From Diogma glabrata (lineage: Eukaryota > Arthropoda > Insecta > Diptera > Cylindrotomidae): DNA of 64,000 bases. The translations under genes and the position numbers were made by a program. This document shows positions 23,117 to 34,555 of this stretch, piece after piece. The DNA is taken from contig OY856187.1 of assembly GCA_963693315.1 (NCBI GenBank), positions 77,817,394 to 77,881,393 of the forward strand, given 5' to 3'. Position 1 is the stretch's first letter. Each line of letters opens with the position of its first letter. The notes below the pieces were generated by a model, which was not told the origin of the DNA, did not search any database, and was given only the letters and a program-made list of their open reading frames with translations.

Positions 23117-24129
23117 GCAAATTTTGACTGAAAAGAAGAATTTTGACTGCTTGGTTTAAAGTGCTTGCACTTCGGGTCACAGCGTTTTGCGTTTTGCTGG
23201 AATTTGTGGTGATAGTAACATTCACCATCAAAGATTTGTACCCTAGATCTAGATCTTGGGCGATAGCGGAATCGACTAGGCGTTTGATCTCGACTGTAGT
23301 TTCGGTCCTTGGACCTACTTCTACTTTTGTTAAAATTGTTTGATGAGATAGCGTTAAGGAGAGTGGACTGGAGTTCGTTGAACTTCGCAGTCAAAGAAGA
23401 TATCTCATTATCATAATTGTTTGCGTTTGAGGTAACTGCCATGATAGAATTTCCTACATGAGCAGCGTAGACGCGATCAGCCAGTTCGGCTGTCGTAGTT
23501 AGATCAAGGTTAACCACAGCTAGTGCTGTGCGCACTGAGGCAGGAAGTTTTTCTTCCCAGAGCAGTTTGAGTACATCCTCAGAAAAAGCGTTTTGTGCCT
23601 CACGGGACATTTCCCTGAGAAGTTGTGAGGGCTTACGATCGCCGAGATCCATTCCTCTAAGCACATTTCTAATACGATCTGTAGTGCTAGAGGTGAGACG
23701 CTGAAGAAGGGCGGATTTCACCTGGTCATATGGATTTGCTCCCTTAGGTGCAGTAAGGACGTCCCAGATTATGGAAGAAATATCTGGTGTAATGATGCCT
23801 AGAACATGACCGTATTTGGCATCTTGCGTTTTAATTTTTGAGATTCGGAATTGCTCTTCCAAAATTGTAAACCAGGTGTCTGGTTGGTCTTTCCAGAAAG
23901 GAGGAACTTTAATAGAAATTGGGCTAATTTGAATTGCCTCTTGATTTTTTGGTTCCGAAGAACAAGATGGGAAAACATTTTGAGGTCTTTCAACATAGGT
24001 TGCAGATGTTCCTTGCGCTTCATTAGCTTCGGCCATGAAGGCTCTAGCACGTTCGTTAACTAGAGTTAGGAGCTCTTCTTCCATAAAGGAATATTTTCGT
24101 GGTGCAACAGTGTCGTCAGAATTATCCAT
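23107..24129 (-). CDS. CsRn1 element gag
   Basis: 340 residues from the ATG at 24129, which sits in a good Kozak context (GCCATGG). The ORF is open a little further upstream from a TTG, but ATG is preferred. The middle is a retrotransposon gag core ([19 protein letters not shown] near residue 80). The C-terminal third is basic and Ser/Arg-rich ([13 protein letters not shown]), followed by the CX2HX9CX3C zinc motif ([18 protein letters not shown]). That motif is diagnostic of the CsRn1 clade and differs from the usual CCHC knuckle. It stops at TAA 23107-23109, directly after the slippery heptamer. Confidence 0.9.
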   Translation of the reverse strand: MDNSDDTVAPRKYSFMEEELLTLVNERARAFMAEANEAQGTSATYVERPQNVFPSCSSEPKNQEAIQISPISIKVPPFWKDQPDTWFTILEEQFRISKIKTQDAKYGHVLGIITPDISSIIWDVLTAPKGANPYDQVKSALLQRLTSSTTDRIRNVLRGMDLGDRKPSQLLREMSREAQNAFSEDVLKLLWEEKLPASVRTALAVVNLDLTTTAELADRVYAAHVGNSIMAVTSNANNYDNEISSLTAKFNELQSTLLNAISSNNFNKSRSRSKDRNYSRDQTPSRFRYRPRSRSRVQIFDGECYYHHKFQQNAKRCDPKCKHFKPSSQNSSFQSKFAKN

Positions 24130-24489
24130 GGCCGATGTTAAAGGAACTTGCAACCAATTTTCCTCGACCTAAAAGCTACTGACACTAGATAAAAAGAAGT
24201 GTTGTAGCGTGATGTGTCGCGATAGTTTATTAGAATGCTGCGACCAACAACACCCTCAAACAAATTAAAAATTCCTAATTATTTACAAAATTTGTGAAAT
24301 AAAAATAAAATATTTAAACAAAATTTTTAAAATATGAAACAAAATATTTATGCCTTTAAATTTATCAAAATTAAATTAAGGAAAAAAAAAGGAAATTATT
24401 ACTAATATTATTTAATATTTTTAAAAGTAAAATTATTTATTTAAATGTTACTTGAATGATGCCTTGAATCCGTTGTAGCTAGTTCCTTG

Positions 24490-24504
24490 TCGGATGGTCA
24501 CCAA
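24490..24504 (-). promoter_or_regulatory. Primer binding site of CsRn1 element
   Basis: Two to three bases after the 5' LTR the minus strand reads TTGGTGACCATCCGAC. The first eight bases, TGGTGACC, fit the 3' end of tRNA-Trp, the primer reported for CsRn1-type elements. The match beyond that is imperfect. Confidence 0.6.
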
Positions 24505-24506
24505 TT

Positions 24507-25082
24507 TATAGCTTTCAAATCAAACTATATTTACAGCTAGTCATTCTCGCTGTAAAGAATTCTAAATAAATATAGCTTCCCAATCAAACTAAAAATTACA
24601 GCTAGTCATTCACGCTGTATATAATCCTTCTAATTATTGTACTTTGACTTGTATTTAATTGTATTATATTTTGCTCCACTTCCACAGGATTCTGGTAGTT
24701 GTTGTTAATCCATTCTTTATTTATTAACCTTCACACACATTAATCCATTCTTCATTTTCCATTAAAACAAAATGAATCATTTACAAATATCGAACATTAT
24801 ATTATATACCAAAACTTTTTATTTCAAATATTAATATAGACCTTATAACAATTTACAATACAATACACAACATAGAAGAGATAAACAGATTAAAACAATC
24901 AATTTTTTAAAGATAAAATATTTTAAAGGAATTTGTAATTACTTTTCAAATTGAAAACATGAACGCTTTTAAATTGAGGAAAACTTATATCTGAATTTTA
25001 TTTTTTGTTTTTTTAAATCAACGAAAAAATCATTGCATACTAAATTGAACTTTTTAAATTTTTAATTTAGATGTTCGCCACA
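24507..25082 (-). repeat. CsRn1 element 5' LTR
   Basis: 576 bp. It begins TGTGGCGAAC on the minus strand. Identical by eye to the other LTR. Confidence 0.92.
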
Positions 25083-25086
25083 GGTT

Positions 25087-25374
25087 GTACTGGAGGCCTT
25101 AATTAATTCAATAATCCCTGTAATTGACCAAATTATGAAAAAAGCTAAAAATGATATTAAATAAAATGAGAGTGGCATTCCAGCATCCCATCGTTTTTGT
25201 CTAATAATCAATTAACATTTAAGTATGTGTTTATGTTAGAATATATGTCCTCGAACAATACCATAGTTATATTTAAGAATAAATGTCATTGTGATTTAAT
25301 TAATTTTGTTTGCTTTATTACGTATTGACTGCCTTAGTTTTTAGCACGGGATTGGCAATTCATTCATGTATTGT
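25087..25374 (-). other. 3' untranslated tail of I-type non-LTR element
   Basis: Follows the non-LTR coding end on the minus strand. It includes TGCCAATCCCGTGCTAAAAAC, a phrase often seen after the last ORF of RNase H-bearing non-LTR elements. The extreme 3' end is not resolved because the CsRn1 element lies there. Confidence 0.45.
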
Positions 25375-25909
25375 TTAAACTCTTATGTTTATTTCTTTTA
25401 GGAAATCAATAATTTCTTTGTGTTCTACAAGGTTTTTATTTCTTAATATCTCTGTGACTGACTTGTTATTTAGGCTGTTATATTTTAATCTGATCGGATT
25501 GTATAAAGTGCAGTTTTCCAAGATGTGTATTACATTATCTGTAACATTACATGTCACGCAGGTATCGTTTTCTATCTTTTTTATCAGTTTCAAGTATTTT
25601 TTATCGTAAGTGTGGTTGGTTCGTATTCTAGTAATGGTATTTATATCTGTTGCTTTCCAATTAGTCTTGTGAAACCAGGGTTTATTAGAAGTTATCCCCT
25701 GGATATTATCTTTGTGTGTTATTCCTTTTGTTCTTGTGATTTCTGTGAATAGTTCATTCCATTTGGTATACATAGTATTTATGAAATTTTTGAATATTTC
25801 CTCGATGGGTATGGTGCATTCGATTATGTTTCCTGTGTTGGTTCCGGATTTCGCGGCCTGGTCAGCCATGTCGTTGCCACTTATGTTTATGTGACTGGGG
25901 ATCCAAAAG
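25375..25909 (-). pseudogene. Non-LTR element: end of RNase H and C-terminal region
   Basis: Continues the RNase H frame broken at 28348. It carries WIPSHINISGNDMADQAAKSG (the last catalytic Asp region of RNase H) followed by a C-terminal domain with CVTCNVTDNVIHILENC, a CX2C...HX4C arrangement common in I/Loa-type elements. It is separated from its first half by the hAT insertion. Confidence 0.85.
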
Positions 25910-28347
25910 TAGGGTGACCAGATATTTCAAATCAGAAAAGAGTATAGAAACTGAAATAGTACCTCATAATCATTTACCCCATATGGAAGCACACTAGAAG
26001 AGGTCGACTTAATTTTTATATTAAAAATGAAAAATAAAACAGTTGAGTTTTAAATTTTGGCTTGTAGTTCAATCTTTATTTCATCAATAACCCAATGTTA
26101 TTACATATATTAAAACTAAAATAATTTCTTTTTGTTTATCACATTAAATACAGAAAATTCATACTATATCTTAATTAAAAATATATTAAATAAAAAATAC
26201 TATAAAATGGTAAATTAAGATTATAATTGCGTTTTAATAATAATTAAAGGTATTTTTCACTGCTGGCACTTTTTGCTAGCAATTCGGTCTCTAATTTGAT
26301 TGCTTTCATAAATTCACTGCAAGACATTTTTATATTATTCTTGATCATCATAGCGTTCTCTAGGGATTTGACTGTTAATTGACTTTTCTCTTTCGTCCAA
26401 TAGCCATTTATGGTACTAAAAATTCTTTCACAGTCAGAATTAGTGCCTGGGAGACACAAAAAAACTTCTATAATCTCGTCAATCCCAGCTAAATTAGGTT
26501 GATTGATTCGAATTGTATTGATGATAAAACTCCATTTCTGAAATATGGAAACGTTCAACGTATTCCATTCTGAAGTTTTTTCCTGAAAACATCGTTTAAT
26601 TATTTGAAAACAATCAAATAAATCGTTGTCGTTCATGAGACACGCTAATTCTTGTGTTTCACTATTTGCCACTACTTTGTCTCTAAAATATTTGTAGGTT
26701 TCCTAAAATTCTAAGTAATTGATATCACCTATTAGCAAAAAATTTTTTGCTACATCAATTTCGTTGAAAAAACGTTTGGCCCACTTATCCATATATTTCA
26801 TGACTTCGGTATAAAATCGAATTGCAATAGATTCCACATATTTTCAGTTTAAAATACCATTAAGTTCCAATTTCTTTAACAAGTTTTCCGCAGAAAATGG
26901 TATAAAAACAGTTTCAAGGCGACCTTTTATTTTGTCTCGTAATATGAAATACTAGCGAGTTACCTCTGACGCTAACACGTCTTCTTTTTCTACTTGTCTT
27001 ATCACATCACTAAACAGTTGACCTTGGGTATGAGAAAAATATAACCAAAATTCGGATGATGCGTTTGAAAAAAAATTGGATAGTACTAAGCAATTATCCG
27101 ATTCTGAACTTTCAAAATATGATTTTAAAGCTTCATACAGATGAATTATTCTCTCAATGCAAGGTAAAAATGAAAGCCATCTGGTCTTGGAATTATTTAA
27201 AAGAATTTTATATTCACATCCAACGAAGCTACAAAATTCTTTCAACTTTTCATTCCGCACAGTGTATAGACAAAAATGTTGATATATCTTATGCACAATA
27301 TTATCAATATCGATTGGAATTATTTTAATCGCTGTGTTGAGAGCATTATGGCATATATGTGCCCCACAACCAATCATTAACAGATTATTTTCCAATTTTT
27401 TCTCTAACAGAGAATTTACGTTATTTTCCGTTTTTTTTTTAAATGCTTCCAAAGTTAACATTAGCATTATCAGCCTACGATTTTGTTTTGTAAATTAAAA
27501 TTAATAATATCTGAAGAAATAACGTCTGCAATCAATTTAGGTGTTTCCCCAGGCAAATTATGAATGCTAAGGATACAAGTTTTCATTTCAAAAGTATCCA
27601 TATTAATATATTTGACTAGAACTGGAAACAGCTTAATAGTTTTATAAATCGACGCTTCGCAGTCCAGCACTATAAATTTTGCCTCATTAAGTTCCTTTCG
27701 AAGATTATTTTGGACCCCGGAACTCAGAACGTTATCAGCAAGTGCCTTTGCTTTGGTTCGGGCGCAACTTATTCGAAAATCTACTTGTATTTTTAACAAT
27801 TTTGAAGTACAGTCCATATCTCTAAAAGAGTTTTTGTGTTGTATGTTCTGATACGTCAGAACTAATTCTAAAATTATTAATTTGGTATCGTCTGGATTCG
27901 GCTCTTTTCTTAAAGAAAGCGTCTAATTTTTTTGACGATTCATTAGATGTATTTTCTAACTGTTGTTCAATGTCAAATTTTCCTTTGTTTTTTATTGAAA
28001 ACGTCATATCACACATTCTACATTTTACTTTAAACACGTCTTCAACCGGAATAATGAAATTGTATTGTTGAGAAAATGTTTTATTAAATCGACATTTTTC
28101 TCTCGACATGTCGCGGATCTTGAATTTTAAATTATAAATGCATTAATATTATGTACTTATGTACTGTATCAATATTTAATAAAATAAATTAATAAAAATT
28201 TAGTTTACTCTACATGTATAATTTTTCCGTAAAAAATAAAATTTGTAAAAGAGTATATTTAACACATTTTTCATAAAAAAAGAGTAAAGAGTAAAACCTG
28301 TTCGAAAAGAGTACAATACTCTTTAAAAGAGTACATCTGGTCACCCT
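25910..28347 (-). mobile_element. hAT DNA transposon inserted in RNase H
   Basis: The ends are inverted: TAGGGTGACCAGAT on the left and ATCTGGTCACCCT on the right. AAAAG flanks it at 25905-25909 and 28348-28352. Removing the element and one AAAAG restores a continuous RNase H frame. A 5 bp duplication is shorter than the usual 8 bp of hAT elements. Confidence 0.88.
26244..28109 (-). pseudogene. hAT transposase, frameshifted
   Basis: Begins at 28109 (MSREKCRFNKTF) with a BED-like N-terminal zinc region (CRMCDMTFSIKNKG). Next comes a long middle containing MDCTSKLLKIQV and IGCGAHICHNALNTA, a classic hAT catalytic-region phrase. It ends with the dimerisation domain LPGTNSDCERIFSTINGYW. Frame changes occur near 27820 and 27469, and more stops lie between 26680 and 26950. 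It resembles the ZBED5/GTF2IRD2-like lineage of hAT-derived proteins, but that is a judgement by eye. It cannot make a full transposase. Confidence 0.85.
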
Positions 28348-28757
28348 AAAAAGAGGTTTACTTTTAATTTCTTTTGGTATAGTTTGTTAATTATTATATT
28401 TTCGTGTAATTTATTTTTACCCGATGAATCATAGTTTTTGAGGGATCTACAGGAGCTGAGTGAGTCTGTAATTATGCTTATGGAGTCTCGTTCTTGGAAG
28501 GGAGCGTCCAATGCTAATGAGATGGCCTTAATTTCTGGTGTTTTTATGGATGCCTCTTCCAGTATTTTATAACTGTGACATATGTTTTCCTTTGCTATGT
28601 ATAGCCCAATTCCTCTTTTCCCACTTACGATGGAGGCATCTGTGTATATGATGTGTTTTGTGTCAATGTTGTTTATCAGTTCTTTAGTCAATATCTTGGT
28701 TATGGGTAATGGAGTAATGTTTTTTTTTGATTTTATTGGTAAGCGAAATGTCGACAT
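28348..28757 (-). pseudogene. Non-LTR element: first part of RNase H
   Basis: Contains IYTDASIVSGKRGIGLYI, with the first catalytic Asp, then the Glu in TPEIKAISLAL and the Asp in SIITDSLSS. The frame runs into the hAT element and resumes at 25909. The join with the RT part at about 28760-29040 is frame-shifted. Confidence 0.88.
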
Positions 28758-29740
28758 TTAGGAGAGCGTTTAATATTCCTATGTCCCAATCTGAACTGGG
28801 TGCACAGGGTGTGGCGTATATCCGAACTTTGTTTCTTGTGTAGATTGTGTTTATTGTCTCACAACATAGGTTGTTTTTTATGATCCTCCTTATTTCTGTT
28901 TTATTATATATTTGTTTGACTATGTACTTGAATATGGAAGATTCCAGTTTCAGTTTTATTGGGGTGTCACCCGCTTCCGCTATGATAGCTGATATAGGTG
29001 TGGAGTTGGTGAGTCCTAGGCAGATCCTATGGCTTTTATTGATTATTTTTTGTAATGTATTTTGTTGATTGTAATTATATCACCATATAGGATTCTGCTC
29101 TGTACCAGTGCTTTGTGTATATTTAATAGTGTGGAAGGATGAGCTCCTCCCTTTTTTCTAGCGAAGATTTTCATTAGATTGATGCTTTGGTTGCATCTGT
29201 CCATGGTGTTTTTGAGGTTTAGATTAAAGTTCATTTTGTTATCCATAATGTATCCCAGAATTTTCATACTTTTGTTTTCGGCGATTTTTTGGTTGTTGTG
29301 TTTGATCACCACAGCTTTTTTGTCCATTCTGCTATATTTTTTGACCATTTTGACGAACGTTGTTTTTTCCAGATTGATAGTTAAGCTTAATTCCTCCAAC
29401 TTCTTTATGAATTCTTGTAGTAATATATTAGCATTCCGCTCCGCTTCTAATTTGTTTTGTGCCGAAGTAATTAAAATAAAGTCGTCTGCGTATTGCAGGA
29501 TTGTGTTGTCTCTGTTGTTTAAGGAGTGAATTGAGTGAGTATATATGTTGAACAATAGTGGACTGAGGGGATCACCCTGTGGTAAACTTGAGCTTGTGAT
29601 TTTGCTGTATCTGTTTTCCCCGTTCTCGAATATTGTTTCTCTATTACTTAACATTTGGTACAACCACCATGTTATTTCTTCAGGTGAATTGATTTTTAAT
29701 CAAATCAAATTATGTGCTTTTAATCTGACGTTTAAACATG
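28758..29740 (-). pseudogene. Non-LTR element: reverse transcriptase, 5'-truncated
   Basis: Only the second half of RT is present: SSLPQGDPLSPLLFNIY, then the LQYADDFILI box at about 29485, the thumb, and a linker to RNase H (near 28800-29000, RLCLGLTNSTPIS). Similarity fades upstream of about 29740 (EEITWWLYQMLSNRE), so the element is 5'-truncated, as is usual for these retrotransposons. RNase H after RT places it in the I superfamily. Stops and shifts near 29043 show that it is inactive. Confidence 0.85.
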
Positions 29741-29975
29741 TTTCAGCCATAGACCTTTTTTTCCGAAAAAACGACATTTGTGATCAGCTGATTTGTATTT
29801 CGAAATCTTTAAATAATTATTATTTCTTGCAAATGAAGATTGTTTTGCGTTTTATTTAAGTTGTTTTTACTATATTTGCATTATTATTATTTTTGCAGTA
29901 AATTTTAATACATAATTACTGATTGCTAATTATTATTACACGCAGCAATATAACGATTTGAAGTTTAAAGAAAAA
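29741..29975. other. Non-coding spacer
   Basis: AT-rich; nothing recognised. Confidence 0.5.
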
Positions 29976-30241
29976 CCAAAACCCCCGGTATATAGAAGGT
30001 ATCTACATTTTTTAGCACAATAAAAATCGTGAACTTGTAGCGCCATTTTGAAATTAAAACTCAATATAAAAAAAATTCAAAAAATCGCCATAACGCCATC
30101 TGGAAAAATAAAACTCCATATAAAAAAAAATTCAAAAATATTTAATCAAAAACACTAATCCAATTTTTTGTATATGGCAATGTTCATTGTTTATTGCAAA
30201 TGGCGTGAAAGTGTATGGCTATGATATATCGGGGGTTTTGG
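29976..30241. mobile_element. MITE, 266 bp
   Basis: It starts CCAAAACCCCCGGTATATA and ends with the near-exact inverse TATATCGGGGGTTTTGG. A-runs lie on both sides. The interior repeats AAACTC.ATATAAAAAAAATTC twice. Non-coding. Confidence 0.85.
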
Positions 30242-30427
30242 AAAAACTCTAGCGGGTCTATAAATTGTAAAAAAATCCATGTTTGTATGACAGATCACAT
30301 CACATTTTATTTTTATCATTTTCTTGTGATTTCGTTAAAACGTGTTGTGTTCGTTGTTGTTATTATTGTTAGTTTTAATAAATAATCATTGATTTAACAT
30401 TCTTGTGACATTAAAGTAAAAAGATCT

Positions 30428-32013
30428 ATAGAGCGATTTTTCTGTTCCGATGTTTACCGCAATGTGGGCTGCAAAACGGGGATAAGAGAATAAATTCAAA
30501 AAATTTTATATGGGATTTCATACAAAACACATCTAGAATAATTTTAAAAATTATCTATGAAATTTCTCATTTTACTATAATTAAATAATTTAAATTTGTT
30601 TATGAACTATTATTGACTATATATTAAGTTTAATATATAACATATTTTATTTTCTTCTTTTCGTAAAACAAATACGAAAATAGGTTAAATTTTTCATACA
30701 ACTTTGTATGGGAAATTTTCCAATTTTTATGTTGCTTTTTTGAGCGACAATTAAGAATAATATTTTTGAAATATAATATTTTTTTTTTATTTTTTAAGTA
30801 CTGATATTTCCAGTGGATTAACTGTCCTTTAAAGGATATATATTATATCAATACTTCTCGGTTCTGTAATTGTAATTCAGTAAATCCATATATTGGATTT
30901 GACTGGATTCGAACCGTCGACCCTAACAATTTGTATAGACTAGTTTTTGACACACTCAGCTATACATCGCTTTTATATTACGCTTAATATATAGTCAATA
31001 ATACTTCAAAAGCAAATTAAAATTGTTTAATTGTGGTAAAATGTGAAATTTCATAGATAACTTTTAAAATTATTCAAATTGTGTTTTGTATGGAAATTCA
31101 TATAAAATGTTTGTGTTTTTTCTCTTATCCCCCTTTTGCAGTGCCATTGCGGTAAACACCGGAACAGAAAATACAAAACACAACTTCATACAAAACACAA
31201 CTTGAATAATTTTAAAAATTATCTATGAAATTTCTCATTTTACTGCAATTAAATAATTTAAATTTGTTTATGAACTATTATTGACTATATTTTAAGCATT
31301 ATATATAAAATATTTTATTTTTTCATACAACTTTGTGTGGGAAATTTTGGCAATTTTTATGTTTCTTTTTTGAGAGACTTAAAAATAATATTTTATATAC
31401 ATATTACGCTTAATATATAGTCAATAATACTTTATAATCAAATTAAAATTGTTCAATTGTGGTAAAATGAGAAATTTCTTAGAAAATTTTTTGCCTTAGT
31501 TTTATTTTAATTTAAACCAATGAAATTCTCTAAAGTGTAATGTCATCATTCAATTTCACCAATAACATTTGAATTATACTAATAACAAATATTTATACGT
31601 CTGGCCTATTGGGATATTAAAAATTATTAGTCTAATTTTGAAATAAATAACTGATATCACAGTAGACCAACGTATAATTCATAAAAAATATATAATGAAA
31701 TGAAAAATGGCGAAAAATTTTCTAAACGAATTCCCCACGTTCGTTGATAAATTCTCATAATTTTTTGAAAAATTCCTCAAGCAAGTGGTATTGATAAAAG
31801 CCCTCGGCCTACGGCCTCGTGCTTGTTTTCGAAATTTTTAGCAAAAAATTATTTCGAATTATCACCGCCCTTGGGAAATTACAACTGATAATTTTAAAAA
31901 TAATTCAAGTTGTGTTTTGTATGAAACCCCATATAAAATTTTTTGAACTTATTCTCTTATCCCCCTTTTGCAGCGCCATTACGGTAAACACCGGAACAGA
32001 AAAATCGCTCTAT
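30428..32013. mobile_element. Composite inverted-repeat element (two related units)
   Basis: The outer ends are inverted copies of about 110 bp beginning ATAGAGCGATTTTTCTGTTCC. A second internal right-type end lies at about 31040-31168 (CCATTGCGGTAAACACCGGAACAG). The structure therefore looks like one whole unit (30428-31168) followed by a second unit missing its left end (31169-32013). AATATATAGTCAATAATA blocks recur inside. No transposase frame. Confidence 0.75.
30895..30970 (-). ncRNA. tRNA-like segment with pol III boxes (possible SINE head)
   Basis: On the minus strand GGTTCGAATCC (30905-30915) is a perfect B box and TAGCTGAGTGTG (about 30951-30962) is a good A box, about 36 bases apart. 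The arms do not fold into a full cloverleaf by eye, so a tRNA-derived SINE fragment is more likely than a tRNA gene. It lies inside the composite element. Confidence 0.5.
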
Positions 32014-32725
32014 TTACTTAATTAGTCTTAAGTTTTTAATATAAAATTTATAAAGGCAAAATAAATAATGGTTAAGGAAATAGTGTATTTTAATAGGCTA
32101 CAAGAGATGAAAACACTTTTCGTAAGTGAAAATTTGTGCACGGAACGCGTTAGGGTCTAAGTGTCGAGTTGAGGAATTTCACGAACGTGAACGTGTTCTT
32201 CTCGCGGAGGAAATGCAATTTTTTTCTACGATCTTAAATAAAATATATAAACGATATTTATTATAAATTATTAATTAGAAATCGACAACATAACATTCAA
32301 TATTCATGTTCTAGTTTTTCATATGGTGGCTTTGATTTGAAAACATTGTAAAATTACATGAAAATAGCATAGCAACAACAAATTTGTTATTTAGCGAAAA
32401 TGATTTTACACTACCTAGTGGAAAAAAACAATTTTCACAATTAAACTTGCATGCAAATACTTTTTGTACAAGTAAACCGTAAAATGCACTTTTGCGATTC
32501 AAAAATTGTTCGTAAAGCAGACTTTTTTCTCCTATTGAAATAACAATGCCAAAATTGAAATAACAATGCCTTAAATTGAAATAACATTTCCTAAAGTTAT
32601 TATTATTTCGAAAAACTACTTGGATAAAATAATTTATTAAAAGAATATTTTACTCTTTTGTGTAAATATATGTATTTTTTTATTTATGCAAATAATACAG
32701 AATCTTACTCGTACAAAAAATCTGG
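32014..32725. other. Non-coding stretch
   Basis: No supported gene. AT-rich, with a short phrase TTGAAATAACAATGCC repeated in tandem near 32535-32590. Confidence 0.5.
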
Positions 32726-32845
32726 TATGCAATTCGGGCATAAAGTATCTTTTATGCTTTCGAGTGATTGTTTCTCTCTGCTACCGCCTCGAGCAACAAT
32801 TTCACTCTCAAGCGGAAAAGGCATACTTTACGCCCTTAATGCATA
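32726..32845. mobile_element. 120 bp stem-loop MITE upstream of the oligoribonuclease gene
   Basis: TATGCAATTCGGGCATAAAGTAT on the left pairs with ATACTTTACGCCCTTAATGCATA on the right, with partial pairing continuing inward. It ends about 100 bp before the ATG at 32949, so it may affect that gene's promoter. Confidence 0.7.
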
Positions 32846-32948
32846 AATAGCTATTAAATGCTATCGTAGAAAAAGCTTATTAATAATAAAATTTGATTTA
32901 AATACATATAGTGTTATTTATTAGTAAATACTAAATCTGTAAATCATA

Positions 32949-33743
32949 ATGATTTTGCGCAGCTTAATATGTCATGTATATAAAGGTTTAAGGTTAAACA
33001 ATATACGATATCAAAGCAATAGTAATACTTCTAAATGTAATGAACTAATTCAATTTATTAAATTTTAATTTTATTTCAGAAAATTTAAGCAGCATGCAAA
33101 CCATTAGTGAATCTAATATTGTATGGATAGACTTAGAAATGACAGGATTAGATGTACAACGGGATTTTATTCTTGAGATCGCTTGTTTGGTAACTGATTC
33201 TGAGTTAAATATTATTGCAGAGCATCCAAGTATAATAATAAATCAACCCATTGACGTGTTGGAATCAATGAATGATTGGTGTAAGGAGCACCATGCGAAG
33301 GTTATTTAAAAAAATATTATGTTTGAGTTTGATCCATGTCCAACTCAAAAATATTTTGTTATCACATTCAAAAACATATCGATATTGTTTTTTATTTTCA
33401 GACTAATTTAACCGAACTTAGTTTAAATTCCAAAATTAATGTCAAATCTGCGGAGAGTACAGTTTTAAAGTTCCTAGAAAACTATACAGTTCCAGGAAAA
33501 AATGTGTTAGCTGGCAATTCAATATATGTGGATCGTATGTTTTTAACAAAATATATGCCCATTCTTAATCAGTATTTACATTATCGAATAATTGATGTAT
33601 CAAGTGTGAAAGAGCTAACCCGCCGTTGGAACATTAACGTTTATAAATCAGCTCCTAAAAAACAATTGGTGCATCGTGCTTTAGACGATATTAAAGAGAG
33701 TATAACAGAGCTGCTGCATTATAAAAGTTTTATGTTCAAATAA
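32949..33743 (+). CDS. Rexo2: Oligoribonuclease, mitochondrial (REXO2 type)
   Basis: A DEDDh 3'-5' exonuclease that degrades very short RNA in mitochondria and cytosol. Three exons are predicted: 32949-33021, 33080-33300 and 33402-33743, with introns of 58 and 101 bp. The product is 211 residues. Exon 1 encodes a basic leader ([18 protein letters not shown]) suited to mitochondrial import. The catalytic set is visible: Asp and Glu in [10 protein letters not shown], Asp in [12 protein letters not shown], and His and Asp in [19 protein letters not shown] and [14 protein letters not shown] are strong family signatures. The first donor (AATA|GTAATA) was chosen because a later GT would create a stop at the join. 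A second ATG at 33094 could give a cytosolic form. Confidence 0.92.
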
Positions 33744-34470
33744 CTGATATTTATTAAAAATTAGACAATTGTTTTATTTGTAAAAATTAGTGACTTATTT
33801 ATTTTTCTATTATTATTTCTTACACAAAAATCTGAAATACATTCAATTACTAAAAAAATCAACAACAAAACTTAATTAAATTGCATTATAACAAATACTT
33901 AACTTTATTTAATAACCTTTTTTTTTTGCAAAATAATAACAAATACTTTTATAGAATAATATACAAAAAATATAAAAATGTAATTAAATAAATATAAAAA
34001 TTAACAGTCGAGTGTAGCAGGTTTTTTTTACATTTTAATTCAATTTTTGAAACCCATTTTTTTATTAATTCTTAAAGCAAGTTTTATTTCATAAACATCA
34101 CTATTAGTTTTTGTTACGTTAGTTATATACATTATATATTTTTTATAAAATAAGTTATTGTATTTTAACTTTTTTTGCGTAAAAAATTTGAAACTAAAAA
34201 TAAAAACTATATAGATTGCTGTTTACACAGTTTTGTAACAATAATAATGTAATATCAGGAAATTATATTCTGAAAAAAATAAATAAGAATCATGAAACAT
34301 ATTAAGAATTTTATTTGTGCAAATACAACTATAATAACTATATATAATTATAATATAACACAAACTACGTCCACGTTGTGCTACCAGTAACGCTGACAAA
34401 TTTAGGTGAGGTGTATTGCAGAAGAACAGAGTAAATATGTACTGCTTATATTCAATGATACTACAGGTGC
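33744..34470. other. AT-rich intergenic DNA
   Basis: Nothing beyond 3' flanking sequence of the oligoribonuclease gene and low-complexity A/T runs. Confidence 0.55.
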
Positions 34471-34555
34471 GTTCGATTTGACTGAAACAACTGAAAAAAC
34501 AACAACAATTGCATTCAATTTTTCAGTTGATTCAGTTATTTCAGTCAAATCGAAC
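34471..34555. mobile_element. 85 bp stem-loop MITE, copy 2
   Basis: Same family as 11041-11116 but inverted. It starts GTTCGATTTGACTGAAACAA and ends TTTCAGTCAAATCGAAC. A 9-base insertion (TTCAGTTA-like) near the right end accounts for the extra length. Confidence 0.85.

Larger units (their letters stand above)
19190..25082 (-). mobile_element. Complete CsRn1-clade Ty3/gypsy retrotransposon
   Basis: An LTR element of 5893 bp on the minus strand, with 576 bp LTRs at both ends, flanked by GGTT at 19186-19189 and 25083-25086. Both coding frames are open and in the usual order. The gag zinc motif is the CHCC type (CX2HX9CX3C) and the primer site starts TGGTGACC, the tRNA-Trp type; both are marks of the CsRn1 clade. 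The LTRs look identical, so insertion is recent and the copy may be active. There is no env-like frame. Confidence 0.93.

Noticed and set aside
25090..25165. Short plus-strand frame after the CsRn1 element (LEALINSIIPVIDQIMKKAK)
   Set aside because: Only about 25 codons, no start, and located in the 3' tail of the minus-strand non-LTR element.
30895..30970. Functional tRNA gene
   Set aside because: The A and B boxes are good but the acceptor and anticodon arms do not pair convincingly; it is kept only as a tRNA-like or SINE fragment.
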